Shown: positions 15,799-25,090 of the stretch, in pieces | Layout: every line of letters starts with the position of its first letter | Numbering within the stretch: the stretch's first letter is position 1 | From: Parvularcula sp964556115 | GTDB taxonomy: Bacteria; Pseudomonadota; Alphaproteobacteria; Caulobacterales; Parvularculaceae | Direction: 5' to 3' | Length of the DNA: 64,000 nucleotides | Assembly (NCBI GenBank): GCA_964556115.1 | Contig: CAZKVC010000012.1 | Coordinates: 16,452-80,451 of the forward strand | Notes under the pieces: generated by a model | What the model saw: the letters and a program-made list of their open reading frames with translations, nothing else | What the model was told of the DNA's origin: nothing | Database searches by the model: none | Program-made: the position numbers and the translations under genes

Positions 15799-18756
15799 TC
15801 AGGCTTGGCTGTCCGAAATGCTCTGCGCCAGCTCTCTACGGGCCAGGATGTCCTCGATCGTTTCTTCAAGCTCCTTGAAGTTCACGGGCTTGGTCACGAT
15901 CGCATCGATACCTGCAGCGAGGATCGTCTGCCGCTCGACCGCGGTACAGGACGCGGTCACTGCGATGATGACGGTATCCTCGTTCGGCCCGCCGCTGCGC
16001 CTGATCCGCCGGGTCGCCTCCTTGCCGTCCATGTTCGGCATGTAGACGTCCATCAGGATCACGGCGTAGTCGCGCATCGAAGCGAGAGCTTCCGCCTCCA
16101 CGCCGTCGCTCGCGGTGACCGTGGCGTAGCCTGCACGCTGAAGCACCGTTTCGGCCAGTTTGCGGTTGGCGAGGACGTCGTCGACGATCAGCACCGGCTT
16201 GTCGTGCTTGGGCGCCGCCGCCGCCGCCGCTGGTGCCGAGGGCTCGCGGCTATCGACGCGGGCGAGGGCGGCACTGCGGCGCTGACCGCGGATGAAGTGG
16301 AGAGCCTCGCCCACGGTCTGCGCGAGGACAGGGTGGCTCAGCCTGAAGCTGCAGGAGCCGTAGACTTCTCCGCCGCCATCCTTGGTGCCGCCATAATAGG
16401 CGAAGGGGAGGCAGTCCGCGTCGCTCGCGGCCGAGCGCCCGGCCTTCAGCTTGTCCGCCGCCTCCTTGTCGATCAGCTGGCTGACGAAGACGCCGTCGAG
16501 TTTCTGTCCGCCCGAACGCAAGGCCAGCAGTTCCTCACGGCTTGCGGCGCCCGAATCGAAATGCAGGACTTCCGCGCCCTCGGCTCGCAGCATGGTCGTC
16601 ATCGCCTGGCGACTGACCTCACGGTCGTCGATCACGGCAATGACAAGACCCTCGGCGCGACGGTCGATCGGGGTGACGCATTGGGCATCGGCACTCAGAA
16701 GGGGTATGCTGACGATGAAGACCGATCCTTCGCCGGGTTCGGAGTGGCAGACGATCCGGCCCTTCATGGCCGAGACGAGCTCGCGGCAGATGGAAAGGCC
16801 AAGCCCCGTACCCTCATGGCCTGCCGCTTCGCCTTCCTCGACCCGCGTGTAGCGCTGGAAGAGCGCTTCCTTCTTTTCAGCGGGGATACCGTAGCCGGTG
16901 TCGCTGACCGTGAAGCGAAGCTCGCGCTGGTCGTCGGCCCGTTCAAGATGGACGGCGACGGCGCCTGCGCTGGTGAACTTGATGGCGTTACCGACGAGAT
17001 TGATCAGCACCTGGCGGATGCGGTCCTCGTCGCCATGGGCAAGCTCAGGCACTTCGGGGTCGACATGGCAGAAGAAGGACAGGTTCTTCTCCTGCGCCTT
17101 CGCCCGGAGCAGTTGCGTTGCCGCCTCGGTCATCTTGCGCGGGTTGAAGGGCCCGACCCGCAGCTTGAGGGCGCCTGCCTCGATCTGCGAGAGATCGAGA
17201 ATATCGTTGATCAGCGTCAGGAGCGAATGGCCCGAGCTGCGGATGATCTCCAGCTGCTCGCGCTGGTTCTCGCGCAGATCGTCGGCGAGGAGGACATCCG
17301 CAAAGCCGAGAATGCCGTTCATCGGTGTCCTGAGCTCATGGCTCATGGTGGCGAGGAAGGTCGATTTCGCCGAATTGGCTTTCTCGGCCTTGTCCTTCGC
17401 CTCGACGAGCTTCTCCTCGGCGAGGCGGCGGTGCTCGACCTCTTCGTGAAGCTGCCCGACCGTATGGGAAAGCTGGGTGTTTGCCCGGGCGAGGCGGCGC
17501 TTGGCCAGCCCGATGCCGATCGCGGCCGCCCCGACCGTCAGCGTGAGGAAGGCGCTGATCATGATGATCTGGGCCTGGCGCTGCTGCCGCCGCCGCGCCT
17601 CGGCCAGATCGGCAGCCTGCCGAAGCTGGTCGTTCTTCAGCTGTTCGATGGCAAGCTGCTCTTCGGCGTTGCGGTGCCGGGCCGTGTTGGCCGCGAGAAG
17701 GGTCGAGGTCGCGGTGTTCCAGGTCTGCGCATCGATGCGGCGCTGGGCTTCACGGTGGCGGAAGGCGCGCTCGTAATCACCGAGCGCGGCATAGGTCACC
17801 GCGGCCAGTTCGTGGTCGCGGTAGTTCTCCGGCGCGGTCGCAGAAAGATCGCTGCCTTCGAAAACCACGTCCAGATGCTGAACTGTCTCTTCGACGTCGC
17901 CGCGGGCATGGGCGATCTTGGCTGCGACGGAGGCGAGATAGGCTTCATGGCGCGGCAGGCGCACGCCTTCGAGGACCGCCTTGGCCTCGGCGAAATAGCG
18001 CTCGGCGAGGTCGGGCTCGCCGGCCGCCGCTTCCAGAAGGGCGAGGTTGGCAAGGACCTGGCCTGAGAAGGTGACGCTTCCCAGCTCCTCGGCATAGCCG
18101 AGCGCCAGCTTGTAGTCCCGCCGCGCGGCGTCGTGGCGTCCGATCTCCTTGAGGATGTCCGCCCTGTTGTTGGTGGTCGCAACGGCAACGCCGGCATCGC
18201 CGTTGTAGCGGGCCTCGGCGCGGTCGTAATATTCGATCGCGGTCAGGTAGTCATGGGCATCGGCGTGAATGGCGCCGAGCTCCTGCAGGGTCATCGCTTC
18301 GAGGCGGGGGGTCTGGGCTTCCACGAAGAGGCTTTCAGCCCGGGTCAGGTCGCGGATCGCTTCGGCATGCTGGCCAAGAAGGCGGTCGATGCGGCCCTTG
18401 GCGAGGAAGATGCGGCCTTCGAGGCTGGGATCGCGCTCCGGCGCATCGGCAAGAGCGTTCCCGGCGCGTGAGGCTGCTTCGAGCCCGGCGGCGTAATCGC
18501 CGAGCCGCATGTCGGCCTCGGCGCGCAGCCACCACGCTTCGGCCCGCTCGAACGCGCTCAGCTCTTCGGCGACCTCGAGGCGTTCGGCAATCAGCTCATA
18601 GGCTTCGGCGGGGTCCGACAGCATGACGCCGCGCACCCGGTCGGTGAAGCTCGGAACCTCCGGCTTGCGCGGGAGCTCCAAAGCATGGGCGCTTGCGAAC
18701 AGCATCCAGAAGGCTGCCGCTGCGCCCCATATCCCATGCGGTCTCGACCTCATCAT
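15799..18756 (-). CDS. TPR-containing hybrid histidine kinase with two receivers, first one degenerate
   Basis: A 985-residue sensor kinase. It has a signal-anchor at the start (~10-25, ASAHA), about seven TPR-like helices repeats (~30-370) presumably in the periplasm, a coiled region, one membrane segment (~405-430, IIMISAFLTLTVGAAAIG), a HisKA domain with ATMSHELRTPMNG and His473, a HATPase with GTGLGLSICREL, then two receiver modules. The first (~700-820) has FVSQL where the phosphorylated Asp would be, so it is probably inactive; the second (~865-980) has Asp903 in LMDVYMPNMDG and the signalling Lys in VTKPVN. No DNA-binding output. Starts at 18756 or 18753 (ATG-ATG); the open frame upstream has no conserved features. 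Confidence 0.88.
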   Translation of the reverse strand: MMRSRPHGIWGAAAAFWMLFASAHALELPRKPEVPSFTDRVRGVMLSDPAEAYELIAERLEVAEELSAFERAEAWWLRAEADMRLGDYAAGLEAASRAGNALADAPERDPSLEGRIFLAKGRIDRLLGQHAEAIRDLTRAESLFVEAQTPRLEAMTLQELGAIHADAHDYLTAIEYYDRAEARYNGDAGVAVATTNNRADILKEIGRHDAARRDYKLALGYAEELGSVTFSGQVLANLALLEAAAGEPDLAERYFAEAKAVLEGVRLPRHEAYLASVAAKIAHARGDVEETVQHLDVVFEGSDLSATAPENYRDHELAAVTYAALGDYERAFRHREAQRRIDAQTWNTATSTLLAANTARHRNAEEQLAIEQLKNDQLRQAADLAEARRRQQRQAQIIMISAFLTLTVGAAAIGIGLAKRRLARANTQLSHTVGQLHEEVEHRRLAEEKLVEAKDKAEKANSAKSTFLATMSHELRTPMNGILGFADVLLADDLRENQREQLEIIRSSGHSLLTLINDILDLSQIEAGALKLRVGPFNPRKMTEAATQLLRAKAQEKNLSFFCHVDPEVPELAHGDEDRIRQVLINLVGNAIKFTSAGAVAVHLERADDQRELRFTVSDTGYGIPAEKKEALFQRYTRVEEGEAAGHEGTGLGLSICRELVSAMKGRIVCHSEPGEGSVFIVSIPLLSADAQCVTPIDRRAEGLVIAVIDDREVSRQAMTTMLRAEGAEVLHFDSGAASREELLALRSGGQKLDGVFVSQLIDKEAADKLKAGRSAASDADCLPFAYYGGTKDGGGEVYGSCSFRLSHPVLAQTVGEALHFIRGQRRSAALARVDSREPSAPAAAAAAPKHDKPVLIVDDVLANRKLAETVLQRAGYATVTASDGVEAEALASMRDYAVILMDVYMPNMDGKEATRRIRRSGGPNEDTVIIAVTASCTAVERQTILAAGIDAIVTKPVNFKELEETIEDILARRELAQSISDSQA

Positions 18757-19209
18757 CCAAAGTTCAACCCGTCGTCCCCATCCATGGAGACTAGTGGCTT
18801 TGGTTTTGTATGAGGTTCTTATGGAGCGCACGATCCGAACGATCGCGTTAACCCGCTCCTGCCCTGAACATGGCGAGGAACAAGAAAAATGTAGCCTTGG
18901 CCAGTCAGCGTTCCGACAGGCAAAGACCTTCCTGTTGCAGCAAATTCGGTGCATCGGCAGCGTCCCAACCTTCCCTCAGAAGAACTTTTCGCCCGCATTT
19001 TTCTAAAATGCTCTGAATAAGTTCCGTTAATGGATGTTAGGAACGTCTTGAGGCAAACCGATGAATTGCCCGTTTCAACCTGAGTTTCTTATTTCCACAA
19101 TACCTGAAAAGTGATCTTGGCCCCAGAGCAGTCAAATGCAGTGCCGAAGAAGCCGAACGAAGTCTTGCCAACGCTTTCAAGCGCACATGTTGTGGACAAT
19201 TTGGAGGAA
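18757..19209. other. Intergenic region of 453 bp, AT-richer than its surroundings
   Basis: This stretch between the hybrid kinase start and tRNA-Ala holds no supported protein gene. It is visibly lower in GC than the flanks. It should contain the promoter of the kinase and the downstream end of the tRNA transcript. I see no clear terminator, riboswitch or known RNA fold; a partial inverted sequence CGATCCGAACGATCG is near 18830-18845. Confidence 0.6.
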
Positions 19210-19285
19210 TGGTGGAGCTAAGCGGAATCGAACCGCTGACCTCTTGAATGCCATTCAAGCGCTCTACCAACTGAGCTATAGCCCC
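19210..19285 (-). tRNA. tRNA-Ala (anticodon GGC)
   Basis: A 76-base tRNA including an encoded CCA end. Read on the minus strand it begins GGGGCTATAGCTCAG and ends with TTCGATTCCGC, acceptor and CCA. The anticodon arm CTTGA-ATGGCAT-TCAAG gives anticodon GGC. The acceptor stem contains a G3-U70 pair, the identity element for alanyl-tRNA synthetase, which confirms the assignment independently of the anticodon. The synthetase gene alaS is in the same window at 47.4 kb. Confidence 0.97.
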
Positions 19286-19354
19286 GCACGCAATTGGCGC
19301 GAGCCGGTCCAATAGCGATCCGCCAAGATGGATGCAAGCGCTGTTTGGCGCCTC

Positions 19355-19921
19355 TCAGCGCGCTTTTTCCCGAAGCCCGGCGAGGAGGGCGGCCGGCACG
19401 GTCTTCCTCAGATTGAAGTTGAGGATCCCCCGGAAAGGCGCCTCGACCGGCGAGGATGAGGCGTGCTCCCGCCGTCCGTCGAAGATCGCGAAACGTCCCC
19501 TCTTCGGCGTGATACGGCCCGTCACGGCGCCGTCTTCGAAGAGGCAGGTGTCCCCATCGGCGTTGTTCACATAATAGATCATGACCCAGTGGGGCGCTTC
19601 ATCGTCGGTATGGGGCGGATGGGTCAGGGGCTGACGCTCGCGGCCGAGCATGTTCGCCTTGGCCCTGATGATGTCCCTCTTGTCGAGCCCCAGGCGGGCC
19701 ACCACGCTTTCGGCGAGGCCGGCCCATTCGGAAAAGGGTTTTCCGTCCTGAATGAAGCCGTGGACGAATTGCGGCGCGTCGCCTTGCTGGGTCGAAAGGG
19801 CCCGGTCATTGGTGTTGGGGTAATAGAACCAGGGAAAACGGAAGCCGAGGAGGACATCCTCGATCTCCTTTTCCATGGCCTCCGGAAGGACGCCGTCGAG
19901 AATGATCGGACCGGTGGACAT
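19355..19921 (-). CDS. 2OG-Fe(II) oxygenase family protein
   Basis: A 188-residue protein with a double-stranded beta-helix fold expected to use iron, 2-oxoglutarate and O2 to hydroxylate a substrate. The iron-binding triad is His104-x-Asp106 (HPPHTDDEAPHW) and His153 (GRREHASSSP), and Arg164 is a likely 2-oxoglutarate ligand. ATG at 19921 has GAGGAGG nine bases upstream, and that site overlaps the end of the ABC exporter gene 14 bases away, so the two genes form an operon. Substrate unknown; homologues of this compact type often lie near small-molecule tailoring or stress genes. Confidence 0.82.
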   Translation of the reverse strand: MSTGPIILDGVLPEAMEKEIEDVLLGFRFPWFYYPNTNDRALSTQQGDAPQFVHGFIQDGKPFSEWAGLAESVVARLGLDKRDIIRAKANMLGRERQPLTHPPHTDDEAPHWVMIYYVNNADGDTCLFEDGAVTGRITPKRGRFAIFDGRREHASSSPVEAPFRGILNFNLRKTVPAALLAGLREKAR

Positions 19922-19935
19922 CGCGGCAAACCTCC

Positions 19936-21780
19936 TCAGACGGCCTCGTTCTGCTCCGCTGCGAGAAAGCCGCCGGACTGGCGTTCCCACAGGCTGGCAT
20001 AGAGGCCGCCTTTTCTCAAAAGGCTATCGTGGGTTCCCTCCTCGACGATGGCGCCCTGGTCCAGGACGATCAGCCGGTCCATGGCCGCGATGGTGGAGAG
20101 CCGGTGCGCGATGGCAAGCACGGTCTTGTCCGCCATGAGCCGGTCGAGGCGTCCCTGGATCGCCGCTTCCACCTCACTGTCGAGCGCCGAGGTGGCTTCG
20201 TCGAGGATCAGGATCGGTGCGTTCTTCAGTACGACCCGCGCGATGGCGATGCGCTGGCGCTGTCCGCCGGAGAGCTTGACGCCCCGCTCACCCACATGGG
20301 CGTCGAGACCGCGGCGTCCCTTCTGGTCCTCCAGCGTCTCGATGAAACCGATGGCTTCCGCTTCGCGGGCCGCTTCGAGGATCTCGTCCTCGGTGGCTTC
20401 GGGTCGGCCATAGGCGATGTTCTCGCGGATCGAGCGGTGCATCAGGGCGGTGTCCTGCGTCACCACGCCGATCTGGCGGCGCAGGCTGTCCTGGGTCACG
20501 CCGGCGACATTCTGCCCGTCAATCAGCACCTTGCCGCCTTCGGTATCATGGAGCCTGAGGAGGAGGTTGACGAGGGTGGACTTGCCCGCGCCTGACCTGC
20601 CGACGATACCGACCTTCTCCCCCGGCCGGATCGCCAGGTCGAGCCCGCTGATCACCCGGCGCTCCCTGCCGTAGTGGAACGAGACATTGTCAAAGCGGAT
20701 ACCACCCTTCTCGACCCGCAGCTCTTCCTTCGTCCTGTCGGTGATGGCGAGGGGGCGGGCGATGGTCTCCATCCCGTTCTGCGCCATGCCGATATTCTCG
20801 AAGAGGTTCGAGATCTCCCACAGGAAGTAGTGACTGATGCCCTGAAGCCTGAGGGACAGGGTCGCGGCGAAGGCCACCGCTCCGATCGTCAGGACCCCTC
20901 CTGACCACAGCCAGAGCCCGAGAAACGCGGTTCCGGCGATCAGTAAGCCGTTCATCACGTGGAGGGTCATCGACAGGAGGGTGGCGAGGCGCATCTGCGG
21001 ATAGACCGAACCCAGCATCGTCCGCATACCCTCGCGGGCATAGGCGTCTTCGGCGGGGCCGGTGGAGAAGAGCTTCACCGTGCCGATATTCGTATAGGCG
21101 TCGACGATCCGCCCGGTGAGCATCGAGCGGTCTTCCGACTGGCGCTCGGAGATGGCTGAAAGCCGGGGCAGGAAGAACCGCATCACGCCCACATAAAGGA
21201 CGAGCCAGATCACCAGCGGCACGGCGAGGCGCCAGTCATTGGCGAAGAACAGGACCAGCGCCGAGCCGAAATAGACCACGCCCCAGACCATCAGATTGGT
21301 CAGCTTCACCGCCGTTTCGCGGACGCCGAGGGCCGTCTGCATGACCTTGGTGGCGATCCGCCCGGCGAAGTCATCGGCGAAGAAGGTCGATGACTGGCGA
21401 AGAAGATAGCGGTGGGCCCGCCAGCGGATCGCCATGGGCATGTTGCCCATGATCCCCTGAAGGAGCGCAAGCTCGTCAGCAAGCTGAAGAAGCGGCCAGA
21501 GGATGGCGATCATCACGAGGATGGTGAGGAGTGCGCCGCCATGCTCTTCGAAGAAGCGGTCCGGTCCGGCTTCGGCTGCCAGGTCGATCAGATGGCCGAT
21601 CCGCTCGAAGGCGAAGACCTCGATCAGGGCGATCGCCACCGATGTCACGATGAGCATCGCAAAAAGGCCCCTGAACGGACGGGCATAATGCCAGACGAAG
21701 GACCAGAAGCGTGTCGGCGGACGCGCGGGTTCCTCGTCCGCCAAGGGATCGACGGCATTTTCGAAAAAGCGGAACAGCAT
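19936..21780 (-). CDS. ABC exporter, fused membrane and ATPase domains (MsbA-like)
   Basis: A 614-residue half-transporter. Residues ~30-330 carry six membrane helices of the ABC type-1 exporter fold; residues ~365-605 carry the ATPase with Walker A GRSGAGKSTL, Q-loop VVTQDTALMHRS, signature LSGGQRQRIAIAR, Walker B ILILDEATSALD and the H-loop AIAHRLSTI. It works as a homodimer in the inner membrane, exporting a lipid or drug. It is first in a two-gene unit with the 2OG oxygenase. It lacks the peptidase domain of bacteriocin exporters. True substrate is unclear; MsbA itself is possible, but no lipid A genes are adjacent. Confidence 0.9.
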   Translation of the reverse strand: MLFRFFENAVDPLADEEPARPPTRFWSFVWHYARPFRGLFAMLIVTSVAIALIEVFAFERIGHLIDLAAEAGPDRFFEEHGGALLTILVMIAILWPLLQLADELALLQGIMGNMPMAIRWRAHRYLLRQSSTFFADDFAGRIATKVMQTALGVRETAVKLTNLMVWGVVYFGSALVLFFANDWRLAVPLVIWLVLYVGVMRFFLPRLSAISERQSEDRSMLTGRIVDAYTNIGTVKLFSTGPAEDAYAREGMRTMLGSVYPQMRLATLLSMTLHVMNGLLIAGTAFLGLWLWSGGVLTIGAVAFAATLSLRLQGISHYFLWEISNLFENIGMAQNGMETIARPLAITDRTKEELRVEKGGIRFDNVSFHYGRERRVISGLDLAIRPGEKVGIVGRSGAGKSTLVNLLLRLHDTEGGKVLIDGQNVAGVTQDSLRRQIGVVTQDTALMHRSIRENIAYGRPEATEDEILEAAREAEAIGFIETLEDQKGRRGLDAHVGERGVKLSGGQRQRIAIARVVLKNAPILILDEATSALDSEVEAAIQGRLDRLMADKTVLAIAHRLSTIAAMDRLIVLDQGAIVEEGTHDSLLRKGGLYASLWERQSGGFLAAEQNEAV

Positions 21781-21865
21781 GGTGACCTCTCACCACCCCG
21801 CAGGAGGGCAGCCGGTCCGGATAGGCAAAGAGCGGCTTATTGCAACCCTTTTTTGCAGCCCGGCG

Positions 21866-24442
21866 TCAGTCCCCGCCTGGTGCGGCCATCGACCGGAAGC
21901 CGGCTTCGAGCGCCGCCTGGTCATAGGGCTTCTGCACCATGGGCACGTTCGGAAAAGCCTCCTGCAGGGCTGCGTTGTCGCCGTATCCGCTGGCGAAGAC
22001 GAAAGGAATGTCGAGCTCGATCAGCTTGCGCGCAACCGGTTCGCTGGTCTCCGTGCCGAGGTTCACGTCGAGGACCGCAGCGGTGAACCGGCGGGTCTCG
22101 ACCAGCTTCAGGCCGTCTTGCACCGTGCTGGCGACGGACACCCCGCTCGCGCCGAGAGCGGTCAGGAATTCCTCGGCATCGAGGGCGATGATCATGTTGT
22201 CTTCGACCACCAGCACTTCGCCTTCGAGGCTTCCGGTCTGGTCGGATGACACTTCGGCCCCGCTCTGCTCCACTGACCTGTCGCCAAACGAAGCGATGTT
22301 CTGGGCGGGGATGAGAAAGCTTGCCTTCAGGCCCGTGGTCTCGAAACGGATGTCGGCGTCGCCTTGCAGTTCGTAGGGAATCGAGCGTTCGATGATGGTG
22401 GTGCCGAACCCCTTGCGGCTTGGCGCCTTCGAAATGATCGGCCCGCCGCTTTCCTTCCAGGTGATCCGCAGGGCGTCATCCCCGGTCTGCTCGAGGGTCA
22501 CGTTGATATGTCCGGACCTGTCCGACAGGGCGCCATATTTCGCGGCATTGGTCGTCAGCTCGTGAATGACCAGTGAAATGGTGGTGAAGGCCTTCGGTTC
22601 GACGTTGGCATCGGGACCTTCGATCCTGATGCGTTTCGCCTTGTCGAAGAGATAGGCCTCGGCTTCCGTTTCAATCAGATCCCGGACCGATGCGGGCTGC
22701 CAGAGTTCCCGGGTGATCTGGTCATGGGCGCGGGCAAGGGCCTGAATGCGGCCGCCCACCACATCGGTGAACTCCGTCACGTCGGTGGTGGTGCCACGGC
22801 TCTGCTGCACCAGGCTGTGGATCAGGTTCAGGATGTTTCGTACACGGTGGTTGAGTTCCGCGATCAGGAGTTCCTGCTTCTCCTGCGCCTTTTCACGCTC
22901 GCGGATATGGCTGTCGGTGATCCGCAGCACCACTTCCAGAAGGGTGACACGCAGGGCCTCTGCGGCGCGGTATTCGGTCGGCGTCCAGGGCTTGGACTGA
23001 CCGTGCACGGTCTGTTTCCACGCCTCGAAGCTCTTGCGCGGCGTCAGCCTGATGCCGTTCGGGCCGAGTTCGGCAGGCTTGTCCGGGTTGCCTGCCCAAT
23101 GAACATCATGGGCGACCTCACGCCGGAAGAAGACGAGGTAGTCCCGTGGCCTGCGCGACACCGGCAGCACGAGCATCCCCGCGGCCCGGTCGGAGAAATC
23201 CGCCCCGGGCTCATGGAGCTTCGAGATGCTGTCCGTATGGAAGACCTGGCTGGCCGCTGCAGTGTTGAGGAACCGCGCGAGGCCGAGAAATTCCTCGCGC
23301 GTGGGGACGGAGCCTTCGGACTTGTATTCACCGTCTACGTAGAGGGCGACCCCGTCGAAGGGGATGACGGAGCCGATGGTCGAGGCGATCAGATGGAAGT
23401 TCTGGGCGAGGTCCGACCCGTCGGTGATCTGCACCATGAGCTGATCGTGCAGCAGCCGGGCCCGGTTGACGTCCTCACGCTCCTGGTCGTTCTCCTTCTG
23501 GTCGAGAATGAAGGAGAAGAGATGCCCGAAAAGCTCCGCCGCCGTCCTGATCGAGTAGGGAAGGGTGCGGGGGGTCTCATGGTGGCAGGCGAACAGCCCC
23601 CATAGCTTGCCGCGCTTGATGATGCTCACCGACATCGACGCCGCAACACCCATGTTGCGCAGATATTCGAGATGGATCGAAGAGACCGCCCGCGTGCTGC
23701 TCAAGGACAGGTCGAGCGGCTGGCCATCGGGCGCGCGCTCGGGCCTGATGATCGCGCCATCCTTGCTCGCATCGGCGATGATCCGGATCGGGTTCTTGAC
23801 GTAGAGTGCCCGCGCCTGCTGCGGGATGTCGCTTGCCGGGTAACGCAGGTTGAGGAAGGGCTCCATGCCCGACTTGTGCTGCTCGGCGATGACCGTGCCG
23901 CTGCCGTCCTCGCCGAAACGGTAGACCATGACCCGGTCGAACCCGGTGAGGACCCGCAGGTGCCTGGCCGCGTTCTGGCAAAGCTCGCCGACGCTCTCGA
24001 CCTTGCCCAGGCGCGCGATCAGCGGGTAGACGGAGCTTGTGATATCTTTCGGAGAGTCGCCGACGGACGGCTCGCCTTCGATGACGATCTTCCCGCCGGA
24101 GCGGTGGACAGCCACGTCGAAAGACCGGCCCCCGTTCAGAAGGCGCAGCCCGAAGATCCGTTCGATGCTCATTGCCCCGTCGAGCGCCGCCACCGCGCTG
24201 CGAAGTCTTCTCACCGCCTCGAGGGAGAAGGTTTCGGCGAGGTTGCTGCCGAGGAGGTCATCCACGTGGACATCGAGGTGGTCGCCGATATTCTCCGACG
24301 CCTGCGCGACCACCCAGTCCGAAGAGATCGCGAGCAGGAAACCGAACTCCTGCACCCGTCCGAGAACATGGATAGGCTCCCGGTCGCAGGAGGTCAGGTC
24401 CACCTCAGGCTGGAGGTAGCCGGTGTTGTTATCGACGTCCAC
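21866..24442 (-). CDS. bphP: Bacteriophytochrome histidine kinase (HWE/HisKA_2 type) with C-terminal receiver
   Basis: An 858-residue red/far-red photoreceptor. Order: PAS with the biliverdin-binding Cys19 in LTSCDREPIHVLG; GAF with the PASDIPQQAR motif and the chromophore-pocket ACHHETPRTLPY; a PHY domain with the tongue motif PRKSF (in LTPRKSFEAWK); an HWE/HisKA_2 kinase with His532 in AELNHRVRNILN and a downstream ATPase; and a receiver (~740-858) with Asp792 in VLDVNLG. Translation starts at GTG (24442) with AAGGAGAG upstream. It overlaps the heme oxygenase gene by 14 bases. The built-in receiver means it may phosphorylate itself as a sink or output; no DNA-binding response regulator is adjacent. 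Confidence 0.93.
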   Translation of the reverse strand: MDVDNNTGYLQPEVDLTSCDREPIHVLGRVQEFGFLLAISSDWVVAQASENIGDHLDVHVDDLLGSNLAETFSLEAVRRLRSAVAALDGAMSIERIFGLRLLNGGRSFDVAVHRSGGKIVIEGEPSVGDSPKDITSSVYPLIARLGKVESVGELCQNAARHLRVLTGFDRVMVYRFGEDGSGTVIAEQHKSGMEPFLNLRYPASDIPQQARALYVKNPIRIIADASKDGAIIRPERAPDGQPLDLSLSSTRAVSSIHLEYLRNMGVAASMSVSIIKRGKLWGLFACHHETPRTLPYSIRTAAELFGHLFSFILDQKENDQEREDVNRARLLHDQLMVQITDGSDLAQNFHLIASTIGSVIPFDGVALYVDGEYKSEGSVPTREEFLGLARFLNTAAASQVFHTDSISKLHEPGADFSDRAAGMLVLPVSRRPRDYLVFFRREVAHDVHWAGNPDKPAELGPNGIRLTPRKSFEAWKQTVHGQSKPWTPTEYRAAEALRVTLLEVVLRITDSHIREREKAQEKQELLIAELNHRVRNILNLIHSLVQQSRGTTTDVTEFTDVVGGRIQALARAHDQITRELWQPASVRDLIETEAEAYLFDKAKRIRIEGPDANVEPKAFTTISLVIHELTTNAAKYGALSDRSGHINVTLEQTGDDALRITWKESGGPIISKAPSRKGFGTTIIERSIPYELQGDADIRFETTGLKASFLIPAQNIASFGDRSVEQSGAEVSSDQTGSLEGEVLVVEDNMIIALDAEEFLTALGASGVSVASTVQDGLKLVETRRFTAAVLDVNLGTETSEPVARKLIELDIPFVFASGYGDNAALQEAFPNVPMVQKPYDQAALEAGFRSMAAPGGD

Positions 24443-25004
24443 GCGCCATCTCTCCTTGAACGAGGCGCAGCGCGTGCCGGAAATGATCGAAGGTCAGATC
24501 GGCCCCCTGCAGAACATGATGAAGTGTTGCCACACTAGGGGCCGGAGCTTTGAGAAACACCTGAAGGCCGGACCAATATTGTCGCAACGCGGCGCTTTTC
24601 ACGAAGTTGTGAGCGCCCAGGACCGCCGGATCGCGTGACTGGCTCCACCGCTGCTCGAGAATTTGGCCCCCGAGGTGAGAGCCGCCTATAACATAAGCTA
24701 CACCAAGGGGATGCGCGTCCTTTGAAAAGGCGAGGTTGACGTCCGGCCGTTCGATACCGAGCGCTCCGAGATCTTTCGTGACGAGATGCCTGCGAAGCGG
24801 AAGCGGCGGCAGGTCCTTGGCATCCCGAAGAAGCGGCTCGATTGCCGAAAGGGCGAGGTCCTGTGCAAGAAGATAGGTGCCGAGGCCTTCGCGCGTGGTG
24901 AGGTCCAGTTCGGAGAACGCGTCATCGGTGCGCTGATGGCTCACACGGGTCCCCTCGCGCAAGGCGAAGCGCAGCGTCTCTTCCCGCCCGGCGGCATCTT
25001 CCAT
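24429..25004 (-). CDS. bphO: Heme oxygenase (biliverdin-forming)
   Basis: A 191-residue heme oxygenase that opens heme to biliverdin, CO and iron. The proximal heme ligand is His23 in LREGTRVSHQRTDD, and the distal-helix glycine-rich motif is GVAYVIGGSHLGGQIL. The ATG at 25004 is chosen for its AAGGAGA site; the frame is open 16 codons further up but without support. It overlaps the following phytochrome gene by 14 bases, and this bphO-bphP pairing strongly indicates that its biliverdin loads the photoreceptor, rather than the enzyme serving iron scavenging from host heme. Confidence 0.92.
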   Translation of the reverse strand: MEDAAGREETLRFALREGTRVSHQRTDDAFSELDLTTREGLGTYLLAQDLALSAIEPLLRDAKDLPPLPLRRHLVTKDLGALGIERPDVNLAFSKDAHPLGVAYVIGGSHLGGQILEQRWSQSRDPAVLGAHNFVKSAALRQYWSGLQVFLKAPAPSVATLHHVLQGADLTFDHFRHALRLVQGEMARGRR

Positions 25005-25090
25005 GCGCTGCGTCTCCTTCCTACTGCACAGAGCGCCTGCGTCCGGCCCCATGCCCTGTTAGACCAGAAGAATCAAAACGGGGGTCCGCG

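Noticed and set aside
19037..19312. 91-codon open frame on the minus strand
   Set aside because: It covers tRNA-Ala; its middle is simply a translation of the tRNA sequence, a known artefact.
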